This document shows, one piece after another, positions 44,115 through 53,227 of a stretch of 64,000 bases of DNA (position 1 is the first letter of the stretch; every line of letters starts with the position of its first letter). Origin of the DNA: Mucilaginibacter gossypii (GTDB lineage Bacteria > Bacteroidota > Bacteroidia > Sphingobacteriales > Sphingobacteriaceae). Where the stretch lies: positions 62,001 to 126,000 of the forward strand of contig NZ_FNCG01000002.1 of the NCBI RefSeq assembly GCF_900100945.1, given 5' to 3'. The notes beneath the pieces were generated by a model that had not been told where the DNA came from, made no database searches, and saw only the letters and a program-made list of their open reading frames with translations. The position numbers and the translations under genes are program-made.

Positions 44115-45518
44115 ATGAAACTTCAACTTTTTGATCAGCAGGTTTACGTACAGCGCCGCAATGTTTTAAAACAGAGTATGGGCGCCAACGGTATCATCGT
44201 TTTGTTAGGGAACGAGGATAGCAGCATGAACTATAAAGACAATACCTACCTGTTTAGGCAGGATAGCAGTTTTTTATATTATTTCGGACTTGATGTAGCA
44301 GGTTTAGCAGCTATCATTGACACCGATACCGGTGAGGAAGTGATATTTGGAAACGACCTTACCATTGATGATATCGTTTGGACAGGCACCTTACCATCTG
44401 TAAGTGAGATGGCCGCGCTGGTTGGCGTTTCGCAAACAAGGCCTTATGCCGATGTAAAGCATTATATCCACAAGGCGGTAACCGGTAGCCGCCAGGTTCA
44501 TATTCTGCCGCCTTATCGCCCCGAAAATAAAATCAAACTGGCCGATTGGTTAAACACCAGTCTGGAAGATGTGGCTGGTCGCGTTTCATTGCAACTGGTA
44601 AAAGCGGTTATAGCCCAAAGGGTTATCAAAACTCCGTTGGAGGTTGCCGAGATAGAGAAAGCCGTATCCATCAGCGTTGACATGGAACTGGCGGTAATGA
44701 AATATGCCCGTCCGGGTACAAGGGAGTATGAACTGGTTGCCAAAGCACATGAAGTGGCCATAGCCAATGATTCACGCTTGGGTTACCCGGCTATCATCAC
44801 TAAACACGGTCAAACACTGCACACGCACTATTACGGTAATATCCTGGAAGAGGGTGATATGGTACTGAGCGATATTGGTGCCGAAAATGCCATGCACTAC
44901 GGCGGCGATTTGACCCGTACCTTCCCGGTAGGCAAACAGTTTACCACCCGCCAAAGGGAGTTGTATGATGTGGTTTTAAATTCAATGGATCATGCCATTA
45001 GTATGCTGAAACCCGGTGTACGCTACAAAGATGTGCACCTGCAAGCCTGCCAGAAATTGGCCGAAGGCCTGAAAGCCGTAAACCTGATGAAAGGTGACCC
45101 GGCCGAGGCGGTTGCAGCCGGAGCACACGCCATGTTTTTTCAATGCGGCTTAGGCCACATGCTGGGCATGGATACCCATGATATGGAAGATTTAGGTGAG
45201 CAATATGTTGGCTATACCGATGCCTTGAAAAAAGAAACTGCTGTCTTCGGTCTAAAATCATTGAGGTTAGGCCGCGAACTGGAAGCTGGTTATGTGCTTA
45301 CTGTTGAGCCGGGTATCTATATTATTCCGGAACTGATAGACCGCTGGCAGGCCGAAAAGAAATTCGCTGAGTTTATTAATTACGATGTGTTGAATACCTA
45401 TCGTGATTTCGGCGGGATCCGTATTGAAGATAACTTTTTAATAACCGATACCGGCAGCCAGTTATTAGGTAAATATTTGCCTAAAACCCGGGAGGAGATT
45501 GAAGCTTTGAGAGGATAG
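44115..45518 (+). CDS. Xaa-Pro aminopeptidase (M24B, aminopeptidase P)
   Basis: 467 residues. The N-terminal domain (about 1-180) has the creatinase-like RDSSFLYYFGLD; the C-terminal pita-bread domain carries all five metal ligands: Asp253 (LSDIGAE), Asp265 (GGDLTRTFPVG), His348 (GLGHMLGMDTHD), Glu398 (TVEPGIY) and Glu438 (IRIEDNF). It has no signal peptide, so it is cytoplasmic. The enzyme removes any N-terminal residue preceding proline, and probably hydroxyproline, from peptides. Lying between the hydroxyproline semialdehyde dehydrogenase and a DPP-IV-like peptidase, it fits processing of Pro/Hyp-rich peptides. Confidence 0.93.
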   Translation: MKLQLFDQQVYVQRRNVLKQSMGANGIIVLLGNEDSSMNYKDNTYLFRQDSSFLYYFGLDVAGLAAIIDTDTGEEVIFGNDLTIDDIVWTGTLPSVSEMAALVGVSQTRPYADVKHYIHKAVTGSRQVHILPPYRPENKIKLADWLNTSLEDVAGRVSLQLVKAVIAQRVIKTPLEVAEIEKAVSISVDMELAVMKYARPGTREYELVAKAHEVAIANDSRLGYPAIITKHGQTLHTHYYGNILEEGDMVLSDIGAENAMHYGGDLTRTFPVGKQFTTRQRELYDVVLNSMDHAISMLKPGVRYKDVHLQACQKLAEGLKAVNLMKGDPAEAVAAGAHAMFFQCGLGHMLGMDTHDMEDLGEQYVGYTDALKKETAVFGLKSLRLGRELEAGYVLTVEPGIYIIPELIDRWQAEKKFAEFINYDVLNTYRDFGGIRIEDNFLITDTGSQLLGKYLPKTREEIEALRG

Positions 45519-45547
45519 CGGATAAATAAAAGTGATATGGCGCATAG

Positions 45548-45689
45548 TTGACTCACCCGGTCTGCGCTATGCTGGACCACCCTCTCTTCGCCTTTGGCGG
45601 AAAGAGGGTAAAGGAAAGAAGAGTAAAATCCCCTCTTTACGCTTGGGTAGAGAGGGGTGACGAGCGCAGCGATGTCGGGGTGAGTCGAT
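45548..45689. repeat. Palindromic MITE/REP-like intergenic element
   Basis: About 142 bp with terminal inverted arms TTGACTCACCC and GGGTGAGTCGA and internal complementary tracts (CCACCCTCTCTTCGCC against GGGTAGAGAGGGGTG; GCGCT against AGCGC). It encodes no protein. A degenerate copy lies at 7252-7390 in the same window, showing that it is dispersed. Confidence 0.8.
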
Positions 45690-46001
45690 ACGGCGTTTAA
45701 TTCTTTACTCGTGTCCAATCATGGGTTATTGTTCTAAAGAGATGATTTTTTAAATCCTTTGTTCGTTTAGTTTCTTGAGCTAACAGCATTCAACTTCAAC
45801 TGAGCTCTGGATTTAGAGGTAACCCTGTCTTTTGTTTAATAGATTGATTATTAGTTGTTTATAGATTGAAAATCGAATTTCTGTTAACCCTGTTAACCCC
45901 GTCGACTGCCTTGTCGGCCCAGGCATAGACACTTCCTGATTTTATAATTCAAGCGAAGAACGCTTGGACCTGCGTGAAATTTCATAAGACATTAACCAAA
46001 C

Positions 46002-46036
46002 AAAAGGGCCCGCATCCAAAAGGCGCGGGCCCTTTT
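46002..46036. terminator. Strong symmetrical hairpin upstream of the DPP-IV-like gene
   Basis: Perfect 12-bp stem AAAAGGGCCCGC/GCGGGCCCTTTT with an 11-nt loop. The A/T ends allow termination in either direction. It insulates the DPP-IV-like gene from upstream transcription. Confidence 0.8.
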
Positions 46037-46117
46037 GCTAAATGCCTGCTATGATGTGTTAATTTATGTAAATATAAACTGGTGGTGTTAGGTAACTTTA
46101 CGCAACACTATTAACTT

Positions 46118-48418
46118 ATGACAAGGTACCACCAATTTTTACTGTTAACCTTTTTTTTAGCAGCTGCAGGTCAATCAGCCAAGGCTCAGCAAACTAAAGC
46201 TACTCCATATTACCCCACCCACGCAGAAGTACTGCAAAACTATAAAGCAGCTGATGCCCTTGATTCTGCCTTAAAAAAGATTCCGCTTGTTACCGGTATC
46301 AGGCCTAACTGGCAGGCTGGGGGGAATGAATTCTGGTACGGTAAAAAAACTGCCAATAATCAAACAGCTTATGTTTTGGTTGATCCTGAAAAAGGAACTA
46401 AGAAAACCATTTTTGAAAGCAGTCAGTTAAGTACTGAGGTAAGCAAAGCAACAGGCAAACCTGTGAAAGATGGCGGCTTCCGTATTGAAGATATGTTTTT
46501 TAGTGCCGATAAAAAGCAGGCAACATTTAAAACAGGCGGTACCTGGCTTATGTGCGATTTGGGCACATTGCAATGCATTAAAACTACAGATACGGTACAT
46601 CAAAGTTATGATAACGAGAAGCCGCTACAGGAACGCCATTACCGTTGGGAAGGTGTTAGCGCCGATTCTGTATCGCCCGATAAGCAATGGACTGCCTTTG
46701 TTAAAGGAGGAAACATCATTGTTAAATCGTTAAAAAACTCAACCGAAATCAAGTTAACTACGGATGGTAATTTAGATAAGCCTTACGGTGAGCTTACATG
46801 GTCGCCGGATAGTAAACATATCGTAGGTTATCGCATTGACTCTAAGAAAACAAAAGAAGTTTATTACTTGCTCAGTTCACTACCAGGTACCACAAGAGCG
46901 GTGCTGAAATCACATGAATATGATCAGCCGGGTGATGAGTTTACCTCGTATCAGCAGTATATATTCAATATCACCGATAAAAGCGCGATAAAAACCGATG
47001 CCGAAAAGATAGATTTTTTTGGTGCGCCTCGATTGCATTGGCGCGATGGCGACAGCCGCTATTTTACCTATGAAAAGGCAGATCGCGGTCACCAGCGTTT
47101 CAGGGTTATCGAGGTAGATGTTACCAATGGTAAAACCCGTAACATCATCGATGAAAAAACAAACACTTTTATTTATGAGCAAAGGATCTACACTTATTAT
47201 GCCTCAAAAACGCATGAGATAGTATGGGTAACCGAAAAAGACGGCTGGCGTCATATTTACCTGGTTGATGAATTGAGCGGCAAAGAAAAATTGGTAACCA
47301 AGGGCGATTGGGTAGTACGTGATATTGATAGTGTTGATGTTAAGAAAAGACAGATCTGGTTTAAAGGAAGCGGTAAAAATGTTGGTGAAGACCCTTACTT
47401 TATGCACTATTACCGCATTGGTTTTGATGGTAAAAACCTGGTTGACCTTACACCCGAAAAAGGTAATCATAGCCTAAGCTTTTCGCCGGATAGAAAATAT
47501 TATATTGATACATATTCAGAGGTTAATACTGCTCCCCGTATTGTAATCAAAAGCACTGCCGGCCTGAAAACGGTTACGGAACTTGAACATGCTGATTTGA
47601 CCGGTCTTTTAGCTACCGGCGTCAAACTGCCTGAGGTGTTTGTTGCCAAGGCAAGGGATGGAAAGACGGATATATGGGGCGTGGTATATCGCCCGGCCAA
47701 TATGGATCCCAATAAGAGCTACCCGGTAATTGAAAATATTTACGCCGGTCCGCAGGATTCATTTGTGCCTAAAAGTTTTTCCGCTGTGAATGAGATGCAA
47801 AGCATAGCCCAACTGGGTTTTATAGTGGTGCAGATGGATGGCATGGGCACAGCCAACCGTTCAAAAGCTTTTCATGATGTATGCTGGCATAACCTTGCAG
47901 ATGCCGGTTTTGCCGATCGTATTTTATGGATGCAGGCGCTTGCTGCCAAATATCCACAGGTTGATATCAGCAGGATAGGTGTTTACGGTACATCTGCAGG
48001 CGGACAAAATTCTGCTGGTGCTTTGTTATTCCACCCTGAATTTTATAAAGCTGCGGTATCTGCCTGCGGCTGTCATGATAATCGTATCGATAAACAATGG
48101 TGGAATGAGCAGTGGATGGGCTACCCTGTTGGGCCGCATTATGAGCAGCAATCAAACATTACCAATGCCGGTAAATTGCAGGGCGATTTGATGCTGATAG
48201 TAGGTGAGGCCGATAACAATGTTCCGCCTGAGTCAACCTTCCGTTTTGCGGATGCGTTGATCAAAAACAATAAAATGTTCGACCTGCTGGTGGTGCCGGG
48301 TATGGGCCATAGCGATGGCGGTCCTTACGGTCGTAAAAAGAAACGCGACTTTTTTGTAAAGCACCTGCTTAACGCAGAGCCGCCTGCAAGAAACACGGAT
48401 GAGTTGGCACATAATTAA
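46118..48418 (+). CDS. S9-family prolyl dipeptidyl peptidase (DPP-IV-like)
   Basis: 766 residues with a signal peptide ending SAKAQ. An N-terminal eight-bladed propeller (about 60-500; SPDKQWTAFVKGGNI, LTWSPDSKHIVGYR) precedes the alpha/beta-hydrolase domain. Catalytic residues: Ser626 in GTSAGGQ, Asp699 in GEADNNVPPEST and His731 in GMGHSDGGP. The elbow GTSAGG differs from the GWSYGG of classical DPP-IV, and a Cys-containing SACGCHD follows, marking a Bacteroidota sub-branch. DPP-IV-type enzymes release Xaa-Pro dipeptides from exported peptides. With the neighbouring aminopeptidase P and hydroxyproline genes it would help break down Pro/Hyp-rich protein backbones. Confidence 0.9.
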   Translation: MTRYHQFLLLTFFLAAAGQSAKAQQTKATPYYPTHAEVLQNYKAADALDSALKKIPLVTGIRPNWQAGGNEFWYGKKTANNQTAYVLVDPEKGTKKTIFESSQLSTEVSKATGKPVKDGGFRIEDMFFSADKKQATFKTGGTWLMCDLGTLQCIKTTDTVHQSYDNEKPLQERHYRWEGVSADSVSPDKQWTAFVKGGNIIVKSLKNSTEIKLTTDGNLDKPYGELTWSPDSKHIVGYRIDSKKTKEVYYLLSSLPGTTRAVLKSHEYDQPGDEFTSYQQYIFNITDKSAIKTDAEKIDFFGAPRLHWRDGDSRYFTYEKADRGHQRFRVIEVDVTNGKTRNIIDEKTNTFIYEQRIYTYYASKTHEIVWVTEKDGWRHIYLVDELSGKEKLVTKGDWVVRDIDSVDVKKRQIWFKGSGKNVGEDPYFMHYYRIGFDGKNLVDLTPEKGNHSLSFSPDRKYYIDTYSEVNTAPRIVIKSTAGLKTVTELEHADLTGLLATGVKLPEVFVAKARDGKTDIWGVVYRPANMDPNKSYPVIENIYAGPQDSFVPKSFSAVNEMQSIAQLGFIVVQMDGMGTANRSKAFHDVCWHNLADAGFADRILWMQALAAKYPQVDISRIGVYGTSAGGQNSAGALLFHPEFYKAAVSACGCHDNRIDKQWWNEQWMGYPVGPHYEQQSNITNAGKLQGDLMLIVGEADNNVPPESTFRFADALIKNNKMFDLLVVPGMGHSDGGPYGRKKKRDFFVKHLLNAEPPARNTDELAHN

Positions 48419-48461
48419 ATAAAATCCTCTACAGGTATTTTAATATTTGATAAAGGGTAGT

Positions 48462-48496
48462 TAGCTTTTGGCGTTGTGCCTTCAGCTTTTAGCTTT
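48462..48496 (+). repeat. AGCTTTT heptamer-type repeat upstream of GH43
   Basis: Imperfect AGCTTTT/CAGCTTTTAGCTTT units lie about 20 bp before the GH43 start, matching tracts before the permease and D-hydroxyproline dehydrogenase genes. Confidence 0.55.
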
Positions 48497-48515
48497 ACCT
48501 ATGTAACAAGGTACA

Positions 48516-51500
48516 ATGCATAAACTTCAATTAACGGTTTTTCTTTTCTGGTATATGTGTTTGGCTGTATTAAACAGTTTTGCACAGCAACAATCAGCAA
48601 CAGTGCCAGGTAATGGTAATCCCATTATTCCCGGCTACTTTGCCGACCCAACTGTACGCAAGTTTGGCGATACCTACTACATTTATGCTACCACCGATGG
48701 CAACGGCGGGGGGCATGGCCCATCACAGGTTTGGACATCCAAAGATTTTGTGAACTGGACCATGCATGATATGAACTGGCCAACCTCCAATTACTATTGG
48801 GCCCCCGATGTTATCAATGGTAACGATGGTAAGTTTTACATGTACTACTGCCAGCCGGTTGATATCTATGGAGCATCGTCAGCAAGCCCTACCGGGCCGT
48901 GGACACCCCTAATGCCCGATGGAAAATCAATGATCCCCAATTATTTTATCCCAGGGGTGATTACGCTGGATGGACAAACCTTTAAAGATGACGACGGCAA
49001 GATCTATATGTTTTGGGGTACCTGGGGCATCTATCCTGATCATGGTTGTGGCGTGGGTTTGCTAAATGCAGATATGCACACCTTTGCCAAAACGGCAAAG
49101 ATTCCGAATACCATTGCCAAAGATTTTTTTGAAGCACCTTTTATGTTTAAACGTAAAGGCATCTACTATTTCACCTACTCGTCTGGTTTTTGCGAAGATT
49201 CTACCTACCGGGTACAATACGCCATCAGCAAAACCGGGCCGATGGGGTCGTTTGAGTTCGGCAAAAATAACCCGGTGCTGAGTACCAACAGTGATGGCAC
49301 TATTCACGGGCCTGGGCATGAGTCGGTAGTGCAGGTTGGGGATGATTTTTATATGGTATATCACCGCCATAATAACCCGCATTCAAACGGAGGTTATCAC
49401 CGGCAGGTTTGTGCGGATAAGATCGTGTTTGACTCAGATGGCAATATTGAAAAGATTGTTCCTACCCATCTTGGCGTTGGGCTATTAGGAAAAAGCACCA
49501 TTAATGCTCCCGACGAAGCTTATCAAAAAAAGGTCACTGCCTCATCTTTTTACAACGAAAATTATAAACCCTCATTTGCGGTTGATAATAATAATGGCAC
49601 CTTATGGAAACCAGCAGATAACAGTCGTAGCCCTGCCTGGATCACCATCGATTTAGGTTCGGTAAAAACGGTACAACAGGTTTTGACCCAATTTGAATAT
49701 GCAACATGGTACTATCAATACCTGGTAGAATCATCGGTAGATGGTAAAACTTGGAAGTTGTTTGCTGACAGGAGGGAGAACAAACAACATGGTTCGCCGA
49801 TGGTAGATTCAGGAAATGCCCAGGCCCGCTTTATCCGCTTAACAATTACCGGCACGGAATATCCGGGGCTATATAAAGCGATTTGGAACGTGAAAGTTTA
49901 TGGCGAACGGGTAGTAACCGGAGATCTTACTTCTGCCGATAAAAAAGAAATATCAAAAGCTGTAGCTCCAGACGAGAAAGAAGGTTTATTGGTAAACCTA
50001 AACACCGATAATCTTCAGGCGGGCGAAGCTCTATCTCAATGGACTAACAACGGCGCGTTGGGCGGTAGTTTTACTGCAACTGGTAAACCTCCGGTTATTG
50101 ATATTATTGCAGGTAAAAAAGCTGTGGTGTTTATTGGTACGCAGTCGCTTGAATCAACGGTGGCGGTGCCCCGGTCGCTTGCAGGTAATAACAGTTATAC
50201 AGTATGGTACGAGGTTTATGCCGATCTGATCAAAGACGAAAACCCGGTATTAAGCTGGACAAACGGCGAATCGGATCATCGCAGCGCTACTTTTGGTTTC
50301 GGAAGCAATAAAACAGCCGGTGCCGTACAACATTTTGGCGTTTCCGACTTTCAATATAAAACAATGCCTGCAGCCGGCAAATGGCACCAGGTGGTTGTTA
50401 CGTTTGATGGCTCAGTTGAAAAACTATTTGTCGATGGCGAGCAGAACAATGCAGAAAACAAGATGCTGTTTCTACAGCTTGCAGATAAATTTATTATCGG
50501 GGCAAAAACAAATCGTTCAGCATATTTTTCAGGCGCTATTTCGTCGCTTAAAGTTTATAACAGGCCAATGGCCGATAGTGTCATAAAACAATGGGCTCTG
50601 CATCCTACAAAATCTGATATTGCCCTTTACCTCGATGCCGCAAAACTTAATTATGGCCGGCTTCAAAAATGGACAAATAACGGCGATGCAGGCGGGGCTT
50701 TCTTATCTGCTGAAGGGCAGGGAGCAGAAGTAACGGATATAAAAGGAAAAATTGCTGTTAGTTTTAATGGCAACAGCCCGCTTGTATTTAATAATTTTGT
50801 TGATATTAATAACAAAAAAGGTTATAGTGTAGTCTTAAGTGTTTACCAAAACGCATCAACGCAAAGCGGCGCGATACTGAAATCACAATCGTTGAAAGGG
50901 GCTTTCATCAATGCCGGTAAATATCTGAGTGCGGACCAATGGCACTATGTCATAAAAACTGTTAGTGGCAATGCCGCTAAATTATATGTAGATGGTGCTA
51001 TAATAGCAACAATATCAAATACAGATAAGCTCACCGGCAAGCTTTTACTGGGCGATGGTTTTAATGGTGCGGTATCTAATCTTGTGGTCTATAAACATAG
51101 CTTATCATCAGCAGAAATTAAACAATTGAGCCTGGGTTGGAAACAGAACTATCATCCGCCTATAGCAGGTTCGTTTGCATTTAAAGCTGCTCCGACGGCT
51201 GTAACACCCGGCATGGTTGAAATGGAAGCGCCTGCATATGCTTCTGTAAAATCAAACCTCCAATATGATTTTATTAACGAGACAGATAACAGCAAATCAA
51301 GCGGCTGGCAGGCTGATCCGCATTATATCAGTTATGGGCTTTCGGCTGATAAAAATTATAGCTACTCTTTTAAAGTTAAAGACAACTATGGTAATGTAAG
51401 TTCAAAAACTGCGGCATTGCCGGTGAGTACAGCTTCGATCTTATTTAATGCCGTTGCAGATGGGTTTACAATTAATAGAGACTTTGTGACTAATGGCGTA

Positions 51501-52091
51501 ACCGGCACTATATGGAATGGTTTGATAGGCGGGGACAAGCCGGAGAATAAAGTATCTATCAGTGATAGTTTGCTTACGTTGGAATCAAAAGGTTCAAACT
51601 GGGATGGGAATTTGCCTTATGGGCCATTTTTATACAGGAATGTTTCGGGTGATTTTGTGGCCGAAGTAGAAGTAGCCGACGTAAGCGGTTTAAAGGAAAA
51701 AAAGGTGGCCGGCAACAGTGATATGGGATTAATGGTACGGAAAGTCAAACAACCCGGTACTGAAGGAAGCGAAAACCTGATCCAGAACAGTATTTTCCCG
51801 GCCTGGAACTGTGGCAATATGCTCACCAATTTTAAAACCGGCGACCGCATGCAAACCAATACTCAAACCGGCTGGAATTACAACCGTTACCTGCAGATCC
51901 AAAAGTCGGACGATGTGTTTTACATCAGAAGCGGCAACGACGGCATACATTGGACCGATCTGCCCGGAAGCCCGGTTGTTAGGCCTGATTTAATTGGTGC
52001 TGATCTGCAAATCGGCCTTTACCATAGTACCTACGGGCCGCACCGCTCGTATGTTAAATTCTCCAATTTTAAACTCATCAGCAGGAAATAA
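48516..52091 (+). CDS. Multidomain secreted GH43-family glycoside hydrolase
   Basis: 1191 residues with a signal peptide ending NSFAQ. The five-bladed GH43 catalytic domain (about 35-330) has the expected acids: Asp47 in GYFADPTV, Asp98 in YWAPDV and Glu206 in FFEAPFMF. It is followed by an F5/8-type C (CBM32-like) domain (about 345-470; ITIDLGSVKTVQQV, WNVKVYGE), two LamG/concanavalin-like domains (about 490-700 and 705-880), an Ig-like linker, and a C-terminal DUF1349-like concanavalin domain (about 985-1190). GH43 covers arabinofuranosidases, xylosidases and exo-beta-1,3-galactanases; the subfamily is not resolved here. The context favours arabinogalactan. Confidence 0.9.
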   Translation: MHKLQLTVFLFWYMCLAVLNSFAQQQSATVPGNGNPIIPGYFADPTVRKFGDTYYIYATTDGNGGGHGPSQVWTSKDFVNWTMHDMNWPTSNYYWAPDVINGNDGKFYMYYCQPVDIYGASSASPTGPWTPLMPDGKSMIPNYFIPGVITLDGQTFKDDDGKIYMFWGTWGIYPDHGCGVGLLNADMHTFAKTAKIPNTIAKDFFEAPFMFKRKGIYYFTYSSGFCEDSTYRVQYAISKTGPMGSFEFGKNNPVLSTNSDGTIHGPGHESVVQVGDDFYMVYHRHNNPHSNGGYHRQVCADKIVFDSDGNIEKIVPTHLGVGLLGKSTINAPDEAYQKKVTASSFYNENYKPSFAVDNNNGTLWKPADNSRSPAWITIDLGSVKTVQQVLTQFEYATWYYQYLVESSVDGKTWKLFADRRENKQHGSPMVDSGNAQARFIRLTITGTEYPGLYKAIWNVKVYGERVVTGDLTSADKKEISKAVAPDEKEGLLVNLNTDNLQAGEALSQWTNNGALGGSFTATGKPPVIDIIAGKKAVVFIGTQSLESTVAVPRSLAGNNSYTVWYEVYADLIKDENPVLSWTNGESDHRSATFGFGSNKTAGAVQHFGVSDFQYKTMPAAGKWHQVVVTFDGSVEKLFVDGEQNNAENKMLFLQLADKFIIGAKTNRSAYFSGAISSLKVYNRPMADSVIKQWALHPTKSDIALYLDAAKLNYGRLQKWTNNGDAGGAFLSAEGQGAEVTDIKGKIAVSFNGNSPLVFNNFVDINNKKGYSVVLSVYQNASTQSGAILKSQSLKGAFINAGKYLSADQWHYVIKTVSGNAAKLYVDGAIIATISNTDKLTGKLLLGDGFNGAVSNLVVYKHSLSSAEIKQLSLGWKQNYHPPIAGSFAFKAAPTAVTPGMVEMEAPAYASVKSNLQYDFINETDNSKSSGWQADPHYISYGLSADKNYSYSFKVKDNYGNVSSKTAALPVSTASILFNAVADGFTINRDFVTNGVTGTIWNGLIGGDKPENKVSISDSLLTLESKGSNWDGNLPYGPFLYRNVSGDFVAEVEVADVSGLKEKKVAGNSDMGLMVRKVKQPGTEGSENLIQNSIFPAWNCGNMLTNFKTGDRMQTNTQTGWNYNRYLQIQKSDDVFYIRSGNDGIHWTDLPGSPVVRPDLIGADLQIGLYHSTYGPHRSYVKFSNFKLISRK

Positions 52092-52129
52092 ATATGTAAT
52101 CCGCTGTTTGGGGCTCTGAAACTAAGCAA

Positions 52130-52161
52130 GTAAGCCATGTTTAATTAAAAACATGGCTTAC
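52130..52161. terminator. Bidirectional terminator between GH43 and PepSY-like lipoprotein
   Basis: Perfect 13-bp stem GTAAGCCATGTTT/AAACATGGCTTAC with a 6-nt loop, between converging genes. Confidence 0.82.
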
Positions 52162-52185
52162 CAACAGCGCTATAATCTCGATTGT

Positions 52186-53097
52186 TTAGTGGATAGGCAG
52201 GACTCTGACAAATGTACCGGACGCATTAAAAATTAAAGCGTATTTGGTATTGTTTGATGTAATCAATACAACGTAACCTTGCAGGGTTCCGCCGGGGCTT
52301 TCAGAAAATGCTTTATCAAATACGTAGCCCGGATAAGTAGCAGTAAGATAAGTGGTAATAGCAGCCGGTAAGTTAGCTTCAGCTACTACGGCATGTTTTA
52401 AATCGTGTTTTTCTATCTGAATACGTTTTACAAGTTTGCCTGCTGCGGTTACCGTTGTTGAGTAAAGTACCCCGTTCTGGCTTATCAAAATGTATACGTT
52501 ATCGGGTGCGATAGAGGCATGCAACAAAGTATCTGTTGGATAGGTTGTTGAAAAATAGTTGCTCACAGCAGAAGGAAGGGCCGAAATGGCAATGGTATCG
52601 CGGTGTTTACTGTCACGATTATCAAAGAATCCGCCTAAGTGCCATCCTGGTCCTTTAAGGTCAACACCTTCGCGTTGCTCAAGGATGCTTACAAACGTAC
52701 CAGCAGCAGTGAATTTGAGGCCAACCAAAGCGCTGTTGTATTTGATAACCACAATGTAGTTGATAACTGTATTAGTACTATCAGTAATGGAGTATGCTTT
52801 TTTGAATGTATAACCGCTGTAATTGGCTGTAAGGTAAGTGCCAATAACTGTAGGTAATGTGCTAAAAGCAACGGAGTCTTTGGTATCATGCTTGCCATAG
52901 CAGCCAACCATATAAACGCTGTCGGTAGTAGTTCCGGACGATGCAAGGCTAATAGCGATGGCGCCGGTTGATGTGACGGCTGATGACGAAACGCTGCCGG
53001 CCGAAGCTGATTTTGAAGCGTTTTCCTTTTTACATGATGCCAGGCCGATTATTGTGCCGACCATCAATAGTGAGGCGTAAAATGATTTCATTTTCAT
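52186..53097 (-). CDS. Lipoprotein with three PepSY-like repeats
   Basis: 303 residues. Lipobox cysteine in GLASCKKENA, then a Ser/Ala-rich linker. Three similar segments follow, each of the form LP..I.TYL...YPGY.F.KA: LPTVIGTYLTANYSGYTFKKA (shown in part), LPSAVSNYFSTTYPTD, and LPAAITTYLTATYPGYVFDKA. This is the putative beta-lactamase-inhibitor-like PepSY_like fold seen in many Bacteroidota lipoproteins. The function is unknown; such domains may inhibit peptidases or bind ligands in the periplasm. It is monocistronic and 255 bp away from the next minus-strand operon. Confidence 0.8.
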   Translation of the reverse strand: MKMKSFYASLLMVGTIIGLASCKKENASKSASAGSVSSSAVTSTGAIAISLASSGTTTDSVYMVGCYGKHDTKDSVAFSTLPTVIGTYLTANYSGYTFKKAYSITDSTNTVINYIVVIKYNSALVGLKFTAAGTFVSILEQREGVDLKGPGWHLGGFFDNRDSKHRDTIAISALPSAVSNYFSTTYPTDTLLHASIAPDNVYILISQNGVLYSTTVTAAGKLVKRIQIEKHDLKHAVVAEANLPAAITTYLTATYPGYVFDKAFSESPGGTLQGYVVLITSNNTKYALIFNASGTFVRVLPIH

Positions 53098-53227
53098 AGA
53101 ATTAATTTAAATTGATAATTAGCGCTGCCTTTTTTCGGACAGGTTTAATTAAAATTAATTTGTAAAATCGGGTCGTCGGGAAAAGTGTCGACAAACAGCG
53201 GATTTAAATCGATGTATGAGGATACAA

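Larger units (their letters stand above)
45519..46117. other. 599-bp intergenic region with repeat element and terminator
   Basis: It holds a palindromic repeat element (45548-45689) and a strong hairpin (46002-46036), both listed separately. Between 45700 and 46000 I see AT-rich sequence with AACCCTGTTAACCCCGTC-like repeats and no credible gene. The last 80 bp must contain the promoter of the DPP-IV-like gene. Confidence 0.6.
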
